From positions 372,001 through 436,000 of the forward strand of contig JADJIQ010000002.1 in assembly GCA_016707005.1 (NCBI GenBank): a DNA stretch of 64,000 bases. The letters run 5' to 3'. The notes beneath the pieces were generated by a model. That model was not told the DNA's origin, ran no database searches, and worked only from the letters and a program-made list of their open reading frames with translations. The stretch comes from Ignavibacteria bacterium (GTDB taxonomy: Bacteria > Bacteroidota > Ignavibacteria > Kapaibacteriales > Kapaibacteriaceae). Of this stretch, positions 15,100-24,200 are shown in pieces. Numbering within the stretch: position 1 is the stretch's first letter; each line of letters begins with the position of its first letter. Both the position numbers and the translations under genes were made by a program.

Positions 15100-17776
15100 A
15101 ACGAATGATCACAACGGATTTTTGCGACACAAGCCCCTTGCTTGAGACGACTACACTATACACACCGGACGGCACCACGTACCCTAGCTCTGACCTTCCA
15201 TCCCAGCGTATGTCAATCTGCTGATCTCGCAGGATGTACCTACGAATAAGAGATCCGTTGATATCAACGATCTGAACGATGGCAGATTCGCCTATGTATT
15301 CCGGAATGGAAATCCGGACTTCGTCAGAACTCGGCTGGGGGGCTACCTGAATTTCGAGGCTTGTTGGAACGACGTCGTCCACGTTCGTTTGAAGTCCGTT
15401 AAGCAATGAATCAGTATTGTAGATCTGCACAGTACCGTCTGCAAACGAGATTGCGATGGCAATACCATCGGCATCCGTACCGATGCCAGTTATGTATTCT
15501 GTGAAGGGAACCGAGTATGCAAGCTTTCCGTCTGGGATATGATAGAATTCCAGCGCACTTGGACCATTTGATGGTGAGCCAACGATTCTTGTAAGGTAAG
15601 GTCGGTTAGCAAAAGGTTTTCCTTTTACCACAGCCGTATCCGGCCCAACCCGTTTGAACGACCGATCCCAAAATTCGCCGTCAAGGTATTGGAAGGAACC
15701 GTTTTTGTAGATAAACTCTCCGTTGACGTAGAGAAACTCGCCGTTGGCCACCCATTCCGCTGTAGCTAGTGGGGCCGGTATAGAGTCGCAAACGACTCCA
15801 GGAAGACTGGAGTATAAATGCGTCTGAGGCCAAACATGGAGTCCATCGGTAAAGTGGCCGAATCCGTTCCACTCACGGGTAAGGGGATTCAGGGTAACTC
15901 CGAGAACAAGCGGATGACTACACTCCCGCGACAAGGACGAATCGATCTCGCCCGTTGAACCATCGTAGAGAGTATAGTTTGGCCATCCCTCACCATACTT
16001 GATAGGCTGACGAGTTATCTGAACTATCCAGTGATATGCGCTGTCCCACTGTCGTGAAAAGCGAAGGCTCGACGTCCATTGATTGTCGTAGCCCCTATAA
16101 ATCAATCCGACATCCTTAGCTCCAGCATCAATTGAAAGTGATCGCAGTGTGATGGAGGCAATTCCGCTATACTCACCACGGTTTCCATATCGCACCAGAT
16201 GAAGCGAATCTCGTATTGTATAGAGAGTGCCATTTGGATCAACAATGCAACCAGTTACCGGATGTGGATATGGATCGATTGAAGCTTCTGTTTTACCTTG
16301 TTCTAGATCAATAATGAATGTTATCTCTGTTCCAAAACAGCCCAGGAATCTGCCATCTGGACTTAGGCTCGGAATACTGTTGTTGTCGGAATCCAACAAT
16401 CGTTTGAATGCGAACGCACGATTAGCACGAGGATCTTTGGGCAGCGGAAATACTTCAACGTCATACGTACCTCGCGACGTATCCCCTGAAGTTGACACGA
16501 GTGTATATGCACCGGTATACTGACCTGGTCTTTCATAGTAGGCCAGTTCGCCCCCTCCCCGCAGGGCATTGTCGGTAATGACCACTTCAAGCTTTGTACC
16601 AATCGGGACAGTCCACACATGAACGGGAACGAACGTTGATGCAGTTACGGTATCAGGCACAATTCTACCAAGCCGAGCGGGCTCTGCCGGTTCTAACCCA
16701 AATTCCCATCTGATAATGCTGGAGTCGTTCAACATGATCACACACTCATTCGTAGAATGCACGATCTCCGTACTTAAGAGCCTCATGTGAACAGTTGGTT
16801 TCAAGCGATACACTACATTTTGAGACGTCAATTCTCGAATAGAAAATGTATCGCCGCCTTTGTTTTGATATGGTCGAGAGAAGTAGTGTTTGCCATTTGA
16901 ACACAATTCCACAAAATCGATCGTCCCAGCAAGCGTGCAATTCGCTATAGGGAGTAGAGTAGTGGTCTCAAAAACATCCCTTTGGTTATGAAAGCAACGA
17001 TCACCAGCTGCTATGTAAAGTTGGTCTTGGCGCTCAATGATGCGCACAGAGTCACCGCCATACATATGGATCCTGGAGCCGTTGTTTCCCCGAGGAGCAT
17101 AGCCGCCTCTACCATCACTGACAAGATATGTGCTCGACCCAGTTACTTGAACAATCGAACCATCATAGTTCGATCTGAGTGATCCCCATGGTAGCGAAAC
17201 ATCATGACCCCACGCCGAATCCACGATCGCGAATGATGCAACATTCATTCGATCATAAACAGTCCCAGTGCCTGAATAGGGACTAAGGTCGAGATCCAGT
17301 CTACAACTATGAAGCCACTTTCCATCACCAGATAGTACAAGTTTCCCCAAAGGGATATCTGGCTGAGCGAAGGGTTTCAAATTGTCTGAGATACGAAGCT
17401 GAGTCTTTCTTACGAGTACACCGGTCTTTACATCATACTCAACTATATGGCTTACGAGTTTGCCTTCAACTAGTACACGCTCTGTCTCGATCGTGTAGCA
17501 CGATGATGCAGCAGGCGAAATGGCGAGTCCATCTATCGTTCCAATCAAAGCAGGAAATCGAGAGATCTCAATTCCGGTTCGTGGATCTAGGAGGATGAGT
17601 GATGAATCGACTGCTACCATCACCCCATTATCATTGGCAGACGCAGCGCGGATTGGACCAGGAAAAGTACTCGTCCACGTCGGCATAACGGTCGTCTGCG
17701 CGCGAAGTCTGGGAACCACTTGCAACGAGAGCAGCAAGGTGATCACACAAAGCATAATCGACTGGGAATGCATCAT
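15098..17776 (-). CDS. exported protein with type IX secretion sorting domain
   Basis: A protein of about 892 residues. The N-terminal signal peptide (MMHSQSIMLCVITLLL...LRAQ) supports ATG 17776, and a TATCTTCG element ends 2 nt before it. The middle reads as beta-propeller-like repeats with many aspartate and glycine turns; no enzyme motif is recognised. Near 15663-15757 four heptapeptides of the form GEFxYxN follow one another. The last 85 residues form a type A C-terminal domain (QVAPQPSSDEVRISIP, VDINGSLIRRY, GVYSVVV), which directs type IX secretion. The product is therefore probably surface-attached or released. Confidence 0.8.
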   Translation of the reverse strand: MMHSQSIMLCVITLLLSLQVVPRLRAQTTVMPTWTSTFPGPIRAASANDNGVMVAVDSSLILLDPRTGIEISRFPALIGTIDGLAISPAASSCYTIETERVLVEGKLVSHIVEYDVKTGVLVRKTQLRISDNLKPFAQPDIPLGKLVLSGDGKWLHSCRLDLDLSPYSGTGTVYDRMNVASFAIVDSAWGHDVSLPWGSLRSNYDGSIVQVTGSSTYLVSDGRGGYAPRGNNGSRIHMYGGDSVRIIERQDQLYIAAGDRCFHNQRDVFETTTLLPIANCTLAGTIDFVELCSNGKHYFSRPYQNKGGDTFSIRELTSQNVVYRLKPTVHMRLLSTEIVHSTNECVIMLNDSSIIRWEFGLEPAEPARLGRIVPDTVTASTFVPVHVWTVPIGTKLEVVITDNALRGGGELAYYERPGQYTGAYTLVSTSGDTSRGTYDVEVFPLPKDPRANRAFAFKRLLDSDNNSIPSLSPDGRFLGCFGTEITFIIDLEQGKTEASIDPYPHPVTGCIVDPNGTLYTIRDSLHLVRYGNRGEYSGIASITLRSLSIDAGAKDVGLIYRGYDNQWTSSLRFSRQWDSAYHWIVQITRQPIKYGEGWPNYTLYDGSTGEIDSSLSRECSHPLVLGVTLNPLTREWNGFGHFTDGLHVWPQTHLYSSLPGVVCDSIPAPLATAEWVANGEFLYVNGEFIYKNGSFQYLDGEFWDRSFKRVGPDTAVVKGKPFANRPYLTRIVGSPSNGPSALEFYHIPDGKLAYSVPFTEYITGIGTDADGIAIAISFADGTVQIYNTDSLLNGLQTNVDDVVPTSLEIQVAPQPSSDEVRISIPEYIGESAIVQIVDINGSLIRRYILRDQQIDIRWDGRSELGYVVPSGVYSVVVSSKGLVSQKSVVIIR

Positions 17777-17830
17777 ACCGAAGATATCCATTTTTGAAAC
17801 AGCCAAACCCAGGTGCGTGCCCCTAAACGC

Positions 17831-17863
17831 AGAACGGGGTTCCTCATTGAGGAACCCCGTTCT
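17831..17863. terminator. strong hairpin terminator
   Basis: AGAACGGGGTTCCTCA pairs perfectly with its complement over 16 bp with almost no loop. It is followed by TTCTTATT on the plus strand. It lies downstream of the minus-strand NlpC gene and upstream of the type IX-secreted protein gene, separating the two transcripts. Confidence 0.8.
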
Positions 17864-17903
17864 TATTGATCGTAGACGATCGGACTTGTTACGCGAATTC
17901 GAT

Positions 17904-17961
17904 ATTCGCTATTCTGCATTCAATTCGCTATTCGCTATTCGCTATTCTGCATTCAATTCGC
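17904..17961. repeat. ATTCGCT array with ATTCTGC variants
   Basis: Two blocks of ATTCGCT units separated by copies of ATTCTGCATTCA. Read on the minus strand it begins inside the last codons of the NlpC gene. Orientation relative to the upstream gene is the same as in the other GAATAGC arrays. Confidence 0.85.
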
Positions 17962-18864
17962 CGTGGTATCCGTCCCCGACGCCAGCCGTGTGATGTCTGC
18001 CTCGGTGAGGCGACGTGCCCCGATGAGGCGTTTGCTGTAGTAGGTGGACTCCAGCGAGCTGATCGTAACACCGTAGCGCGAGGACGCATGGGCGAAGAGA
18101 TTGTCGCCGAGGTAGACACCAACGTGTGAAACGTAGGCATGACGTCTGGTATGGAAGAAGATGAGATCTCCGAATTGGAGTTCAGTACGCTTCGATACCG
18201 TACGTCCGATCGTGGATTGTTGGGAGGCTGTACGTGGCAATTCAACCTTGGCAACACTTGCATAGACCATGCGAGTGAATGCTGAACAGTCGATACCGGT
18301 ACGGGCTTGACCGCCAAAGTCGTAGCGGGTGCCAAGCCAATCCATGACAACATCAATGATGTTCTGCTTTGGGATGCCCCCTTCGGTCACCTCTGCTCCA
18401 TTGTCGTCAACATACTGGAGCCAAAGGGATCTGAATCCGTCCACATCCACCGTTACATCGTCTTCGCGCTCGAGTTCGGCAATGTCTTCGCCTTCATCAA
18501 GCATCAAGGACTGTGCTGTTGGTGTGAGTGCGTCTGTCTTTTCACCATCGGTGGCGATAAGAGCGCGGGCGTCGGCAACGGCTTCACCTGTTGAGGTGAA
18601 ATCCATACCGGCCAGACGGCAGAGCTCGGGGCTCTGCGTTCGGACGAGATCGATCGCTTGTCGTTTTCCTTCCGCACGGGCCGTAGGCGAACACTTGGAA
18701 CGCTTTGACCTCTTACTCTTCTTCTTCTTGCGGGAGGCTTTCTTTACAACGCTCTTCGTTGCTGATGCGGCCATCGATTCCACTGGAACGATGGTCGTGA
18801 ACGAGAACATCATGGCGATCATGACACAAAGGAGAGACAGGCCGGGGATCCTGAGCATAGGCAT
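17953..18864 (-). CDS. exported NlpC/P60 (C40) cell-wall peptidase
   Basis: A 303-residue protein with a signal peptide (about 1-30) and a strikingly basic stretch (KKASRKKKKSKRSKRSK) just after it. The C-terminal NlpC/P60 domain has the catalytic cysteine in GIDCSAFTRMVY, the motif LQFGDLIFFHT, and the histidine in SHVGVYLGDNLFAHASS. Such enzymes cut D-gamma-glutamyl bonds in peptidoglycan peptides. An AGGAG site lies 3 nt before ATG 18864, one of the few clear Shine-Dalgarno sequences here. The middle (about 60-170) has no recognised domain. The stop codon abuts a heptamer array. Confidence 0.88.
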   Translation of the reverse strand: MPMLRIPGLSLLCVMIAMMFSFTTIVPVESMAASATKSVVKKASRKKKKSKRSKRSKCSPTARAEGKRQAIDLVRTQSPELCRLAGMDFTSTGEAVADARALIATDGEKTDALTPTAQSLMLDEGEDIAELEREDDVTVDVDGFRSLWLQYVDDNGAEVTEGGIPKQNIIDVVMDWLGTRYDFGGQARTGIDCSAFTRMVYASVAKVELPRTASQQSTIGRTVSKRTELQFGDLIFFHTRRHAYVSHVGVYLGDNLFAHASSRYGVTISSLESTYYSKRLIGARRLTEADITRLASGTDTTAN

Positions 18865-18891
18865 GTCTCCTATTGTCGTGAGTAAAGCCGA

Positions 18892-20628
18892 CTATCCATC
18901 CTTGAACACACGTTCAAGGAGAAGCCGGTCTGATCCGTCAAGGGTGAGCCCCTTAACGTTTGGATTGAAAACGCGAAGAACAACGTGATAGTAGAGGAAG
19001 ATCCAAGGGGCTTCTTCAACTACGATCTGTTCCATGCGTTGATAGAGTGCAGCGCGCTCGTCGAATGATAACCGCGGCGAAAGTGCTGCGGCATAGAGCG
19101 AATCCAGGTCACGCCTGTCGATCCGGGTGGTGTTAGGACCATTGGGAGCGATGTTGGCGTGAATGAACAAGGCGAGAAAATTCTCAGGATCCGGGTAGTC
19201 CCCGATCCAACTCGTTCGCCACAATGCAAGGTCTCCTGCTCGCACCATTGATAGGTGTTGAGGGAAATCGACCTGTCGGAGTTCGACGTTTACGCCGATC
19301 TCTTTCCATTGTGCTTGGATCGCCTCGGCGATCGATGCGGTGCGTTGGCTGTTCCCCAGTTGCAGAAGCAAGGTGGGGAGGCCCTTCCCGTTTGGGTAGC
19401 CTGCTAGAGCCAAGAGCCGACGGGCTTCATCGGGATCATACCGATATCCTTTTACAGAGGAACTGAAACCGGGCATCGACGGAGGAAGTACTCCATTGAG
19501 TGCCGGTTGGCCCCTTCCATTGAGGAGGTATGTTACGATGCGATGTCGGTCTATGGCATAATTCAATGCCTGACGGAGGAAACGGTTCCGAACCAAGGGC
19601 GATGTGCGTCCCATTGACAACGACGTGTCCATGAGAATTCCATAATACTCCACGGTATTGGCGGCTCGTTTGAGTACGCGAAACCGGTCGTATGGTGGGC
19701 GCAGAGTGCCGTTGGGTTCAAAGACAGTTGACACGAATGATTCATCAACATTACTCACGAGGTCGAACTGACCTCTCGAGAATTCGAGGAATTCATTCTT
19801 TGGGTCCCGCAGAAATGAGATCCGTATCGTTTCCAAATACGGAAGTCGTCTACCGACGGAGTCGGTCTTAAAGTACCGCGGATTGCGTGTCAATGTCAGC
19901 TCTCTATCCTGGTTCCAGGTACCGAACATGAACGGGCCCGTACCAACGGGATGTCGTCCATGATCGGCCCCATACGCTTCGATCGCTTCCCGAGGAATAA
20001 TCGAGCCGTATGGCATGGTAAGAACTGCGAGGAATGGAGCAAATGGCTTCGTGAGACGGATCTTTAGAACTGAATCATTCTCAACGAAGATGCCTTGGAT
20101 CGATCCCGACTTCCCTGCTCGAGTGGCCTGATGAAATTCATCAGCACCGAGAATGGTTGTGCGGAATGCCCATAGACCAGTGGACTTCGTACGTGCGTCA
20201 CAGATTCGCTCAAGACTGTATTTCACGTCTTGGGCTACTACTCTGCGTGTCCTTTTCTGGCCAAAACAAGGGTCTGGGTGGAACCACACGTCATTTCTGA
20301 TCGTGAAGGTCCATTCAACCCCGGAGAGGTCTACACTCCAGCTCCTTGCGATACAAGGGGCTACGTGGAGCGCAGAATCCAATTCAACAAGTCCGTTATA
20401 GAGATGTGAAGTGGTCCAAAGTGCACTGCGGTACGATGCTTGGGCTGGGTCAAGGCTGAGGAGCCCATCAGGTTCATTGTAGCAAAATGTCGTGTTGCTC
20501 TCGGATGGTGACGGCTTGTGGCCGACACACGAATGAACCAAAAAACTGCAGATAACAAGTCCGATTGTCAAAGAACGTAGCGGCAAGGGACGTACCCCAG
20601 TGTGGCGGATTGTTGACACTTGCTGCAT
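18892..20628 (-). CDS. peptide ABC transporter substrate-binding lipoprotein
   Basis: A 578-residue solute-binding protein of family 5 (OppA/DppA type). The N-terminus has a hydrophobic stretch ending in LVHSC, a plausible lipoprotein site. Family signatures include the EPDGLLSLDPAQASYRSALW opening, FHPDPCFG, VGTGPFMF and LRQALNYAIDRHRIV. It would capture oligopeptides in the periplasm. No permease or ATPase genes are adjacent, so it is an orphan component here. A TTG start at 20640 was rejected for ATG 20628. It lies 27 nt before the NlpC gene, so the two may be cotranscribed and used in peptidoglycan-peptide recycling (inference). Confidence 0.88.
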   Translation of the reverse strand: MQQVSTIRHTGVRPLPLRSLTIGLVICSFLVHSCVGHKPSPSESNTTFCYNEPDGLLSLDPAQASYRSALWTTSHLYNGLVELDSALHVAPCIARSWSVDLSGVEWTFTIRNDVWFHPDPCFGQKRTRRVVAQDVKYSLERICDARTKSTGLWAFRTTILGADEFHQATRAGKSGSIQGIFVENDSVLKIRLTKPFAPFLAVLTMPYGSIIPREAIEAYGADHGRHPVGTGPFMFGTWNQDRELTLTRNPRYFKTDSVGRRLPYLETIRISFLRDPKNEFLEFSRGQFDLVSNVDESFVSTVFEPNGTLRPPYDRFRVLKRAANTVEYYGILMDTSLSMGRTSPLVRNRFLRQALNYAIDRHRIVTYLLNGRGQPALNGVLPPSMPGFSSSVKGYRYDPDEARRLLALAGYPNGKGLPTLLLQLGNSQRTASIAEAIQAQWKEIGVNVELRQVDFPQHLSMVRAGDLALWRTSWIGDYPDPENFLALFIHANIAPNGPNTTRIDRRDLDSLYAAALSPRLSFDERAALYQRMEQIVVEEAPWIFLYYHVVLRVFNPNVKGLTLDGSDRLLLERVFKDG

Positions 20629-20740
20629 GGTCGGCTGCAAAACTCGGTAATTCTGCCGAGCAAACCAATGAATTGTGGTTCATTGTATCTGGACTGGCTC
20701 CAAATTACGCCCCCATAACGAGTTACGGGGATTCTACCGT

Positions 20741-20748
20741 TATATTTG
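20741..20748 (+). promoter_or_regulatory. -7 element upstream of the efflux operon
   Basis: TATATTTG matches TAnnTTTG exactly. It lies 52 nt before the first gene of the metal-efflux operon, so unlike other promoters here it would give a leader, made mostly of 8-bp repeats. No clear -33 box is seen. Confidence 0.4.
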
Positions 20749-20756
20749 CACACGCG

Positions 20757-20800
20757 GTAACCCCGTAACCATGTAACCAAGTAACCCCGTAACCCCGTAA
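20757..20800. repeat. GTAACCNN octamer array
   Basis: Six tandem 8-bp units (TAACCCCG, TAACCATG, TAACCAAG and repeats) end exactly at the TTG start of the next gene. Each unit carries a TAA on the plus strand. This is the one array here that lies between divergent genes, before a start and not after a stop. Confidence 0.8.
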
Positions 20801-21187
20801 TTGCGTCACCTACTCTCCATCCTGCTCCTCCCATTGGTATTCACCTCTACGGTGATCGCCGGGTTCGACGTGCATGAGCTGGAGAAACTGGGGAACGTGG
20901 TACTGCATTACCAACACCATGTTTCTGAGCATGGGGAGACGGACCTCTCGTTCTTCGAATATCTGGCCGATCATTTTTCGGCCTCGTCGTCCCACGAAGA
21001 TCAACAGCATAAGGGGCTCCCTCTTTCTGAAGCGGGACACTTTTGCGGCAGCCATGTTCTGCCGGCATTTCTAACACCGCACATTCGACTCCACGTGCCG
21101 GTAGTAACTCTCTTCCTCGTTCCAGAAGATGCCACTGCGCATCATGCTCTGGACCATGAACGGATATTTCAGCCCCCTCGAAGCTGA
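20801..21187 (+). CDS. small exported His-rich protein of the metal-efflux operon
   Basis: A 128-residue protein beginning at TTG directly after an in-frame TAA. A signal peptide covers about residues 1-20 (LLSILLLPLVFTSTVIAG). The mature part has many histidines (LHYQHHVSEHGE, SSHEDQQHKG, HHALDHER) and one cysteine. It directly precedes the RND efflux genes, as similar small periplasmic proteins do in related bacteria. A metal-binding or sensing role is inferred from composition and position; no family is firmly recognised. Confidence 0.65.
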   Translation: MRHLLSILLLPLVFTSTVIAGFDVHELEKLGNVVLHYQHHVSEHGETDLSFFEYLADHFSASSSHEDQQHKGLPLSEAGHFCGSHVLPAFLTPHIRLHVPVVTLFLVPEDATAHHALDHERIFQPPRS

Positions 21188-21197
21188 AATGTCGATA

Positions 21198-21238
21198 CCC
21201 GCCTGTGGCGGGACAGAATATCCCTGCCAATGCAGGGA
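21198..21238. repeat. two adjacent small hairpins
   Basis: CCCGCC-TGT-GGCGGG at 21198-21212 and TCCCTGC-CAAT-GCAGGGA at 21221-21238 lie in the gap before the efflux pump gene. Neither has a T tract. They could attenuate, stabilise mRNA, or be REP-type inserts. Confidence 0.45.
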
Positions 21239-21266
21239 CTGACGTTCATATATATACGAGGACCCA

Positions 21267-24200
21267 ATGTTCGAACGGATCATCACGTTCTCTGTCCGCA
21301 ATCGGCTGATCGTAGCCGTAGGTGTCATCGGCCTGGTGGTTTGGGGGATCGTCTCCCTGAACTCGCTTCCGATCGATGCCGTGCCGGACATCACGAACAA
21401 CCAAGTGCAGGTTGTAACGGTCTCCCCTGCGCTTGCCCCACAAGAAGTGGAACGACTCATCACGATGCCGGTGGAACTCACCATGGCATCCATCCCGGGC
21501 ATTTCAGAAATGCGATCGATATCGCGCTTCGGACTATCCGTGGTAACGATCGTATTTCATGACGATGTAGATGTGTATTGGGCCCGAGCTCAGGTGGACC
21601 AACGTCTTACCGAGGTGATGGACCAGATTCCGCAAGGAGCCGGTACGCCCCTTCTCGCTCCAGTCACGACCGGACTTGGCGAGATCTACCAATACTCGCT
21701 TCGAGTAAAGCCGGGGTATGAGAGTCGGTACTCTCTTACCGAGCTTCGAACGATCCAGGACTGGATCATCAGACGACGTCTGCTCGGAACGGCCGGCATT
21801 GCCGATGTCTCGAGTTTTGGCGGAAATCTGAAACAGGTGGAGATCGCTGTTGACCCGGACCGATTGCGGTCGATGAACATTTCGATCTCGGAACTGCTCA
21901 GCGCGGTCCAACGCAACAACGCCAATGCCGGCGGTGCCTACATCGAAAAAGGTCCGCACGTTCAATACATCCGAACCGAGGGTGTTACCACATCACCGGA
22001 TGAGGTTGGCGAGATCGAGGTGCACCGAACGGATGCCGGACTCCCCATCTACGTGCACGATGTAGCAACCGTGCGAGAAGGTCGCGCCGTACGATATGGT
22101 GCCATGACCAGAGATGATCGTGGTGAAACGGTCGGTGGTATCGTGCTCATGTTGAAGGGGGCTAATTCGAGCGAGGTGATCTCCACGGTGAAGGAGAGAA
22201 TGAAAGCGGTGCAGAAGACCCTTCCGGAAGGTTTGGTGATCGAACCGTATCTCGACCGGACACGCCTTGTCAATAAAGCGATCGGTACAGTTTCGCAGAA
22301 CCTCATCGAAGGTGCGTTGATCGTGATCTTCGTGCTGGTGCTGATGCTTGGCAATCTGCGGGCGGGATTGATCGTTGCAAGTGTGATCCCCCTTGCTATG
22401 CTCTTCGCCGTGAGCATGATGCGAGTCTTTGGTGTGTCGGGCAACCTCATGTCTCTTGGCGCCATCGACTTTGGTCTGATCGTAGACGGAGCGGTCATCA
22501 TTGTTGAAAGCGTGCTCCATGCCTTGAGTAGGAAGAACGCAACCGACGACTCAGCACGAGTGGCTTCGATCACGATCCGACGTTCAGCAGCGTTCGGTGA
22601 GATCATCATCATGATCGTCTACCTTCCCATCCTGGCCCTTGTAGGGATTGAAGGCAAGATGTTCAAGCCCATGGCTCAGACAGTGATCTTTGCCATCATC
22701 GGTGCCTTCATCTTGAGCACGACGTATGTGCCCATGATGTCGTCGTGGCTTTTGAAGCCGGGTATCAAGACCTGGTCGTTGGCCGACAAGGTGATGGACA
22801 TCATCTCGCGTTCCTATGTGCCTGTGAGGCGTCTAGCACTTCGCTTGAAGTGGTTCACGCTCTCGAGTACACTCGTCGTCTTCGTTGCGGCCGTGATCGC
22901 ATTCCTCATGATGGGCGGCGAGTTCTTACCGCAACTCGATGAGGGCGACTTCGCCGTCGAGATGCGATTGATGACGGGGTCGTCACTCACTGAAACGATC
23001 CGCACGTCAGAAGCAGCCGCAAAGATCTTGCTACGCGAGTTTCCCGAGGTTGTGCGCGTGATCGGAAAGATCGGCACGTCGGAGATCCCGCTTGACCCGA
23101 TGCCAATGGAATCCGGGGATGTGATGATCATCCTCAAGGACAAGGACGAGTGGACATCGGCCTCAACGCGCGAAGAACTCGTTGAGAAGATGCAGTCGGC
23201 TCTATCCGTGATCCCGGGAGTGACGTTCGGGTTCCAACAGCCCATCCAAATGCGATTCAATGAGCTCATGACCGGTGCTCGACAAGATGTGGTGGTAAAG
23301 GTCTTTGGAGAGAACATGGACTCCCTAGCAGTGATCGCCCAACGTCTCGGAGCAATAGCAGGGGGCGTGCAGGGCGCCGCTGATATCTACGTAGAACCAG
23401 TCAACGGTCTGCCGCAGATCACGGTGAGGATCGACAGAGCAGCATGTGCCCGACTCGGCGTTGACGTCGATGACGTAAACACCACGGTGCGCGCTGCGTT
23501 TGCCGGCTCCGTTGCCGGTGTGATGTATGAGGGCGAGAAGAGATTCGACATCGTTGTTCGGCTAGACTCTGCGCGACGCCACGATCCGTCGGACGTTGCG
23601 TCATTGTTCGTCCCAACACGAACCAAACAACTCGTGCCGATCACACAGATCGCAGTAGTGGACATTGCACTTGGTCCGAATCAGATCCAGCGCGAAGATG
23701 CGCAACGCAGAATCGCCGTTGGGTTCAACGTACGCGGACGCGATGTGGAAAGCATCGTCAAGGAACTTGAGGAAAAGGTTCAACAACGTCTTACCCTTCC
23801 AACCGGGTACTACATGACGTATGGAGGTCAGTTCGAGAATCTTGCTGCCGCAAAGGAACGATTGATGATCGCCGTCCCAACGGCGATGCTTCTGATCCTC
23901 TTCTTGCTGTACATGACCTTCCAGAGCATACGCAATGCACTCCTCATCTTCACGGCTATTCCTCTTTCGGCCATCGGCGGTATTGCAGCACTGTTGATAC
24001 GCGGCATGCCCTTCAGCATCTCAGCTGGCGTTGGTTTCATCGCCTTGTTTGGTGTTGCCGTTCTCAACGGCATCGTGCTTATCAGTGCCTTCCAGAAGCT
24101 GCATGAAAAGGGCAACTTCAACATGCTGCGCGTGGTGATCATTGGGACGTCCGAGCGACTCCGCCCCGTGGCCATGACGGCCATGGTGGCCTCTCTCGGA

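Noticed and set aside
17831..17863. Riboswitch or small RNA
   Set aside because: A simple perfect hairpin between two transcripts is adequately explained as a terminator.
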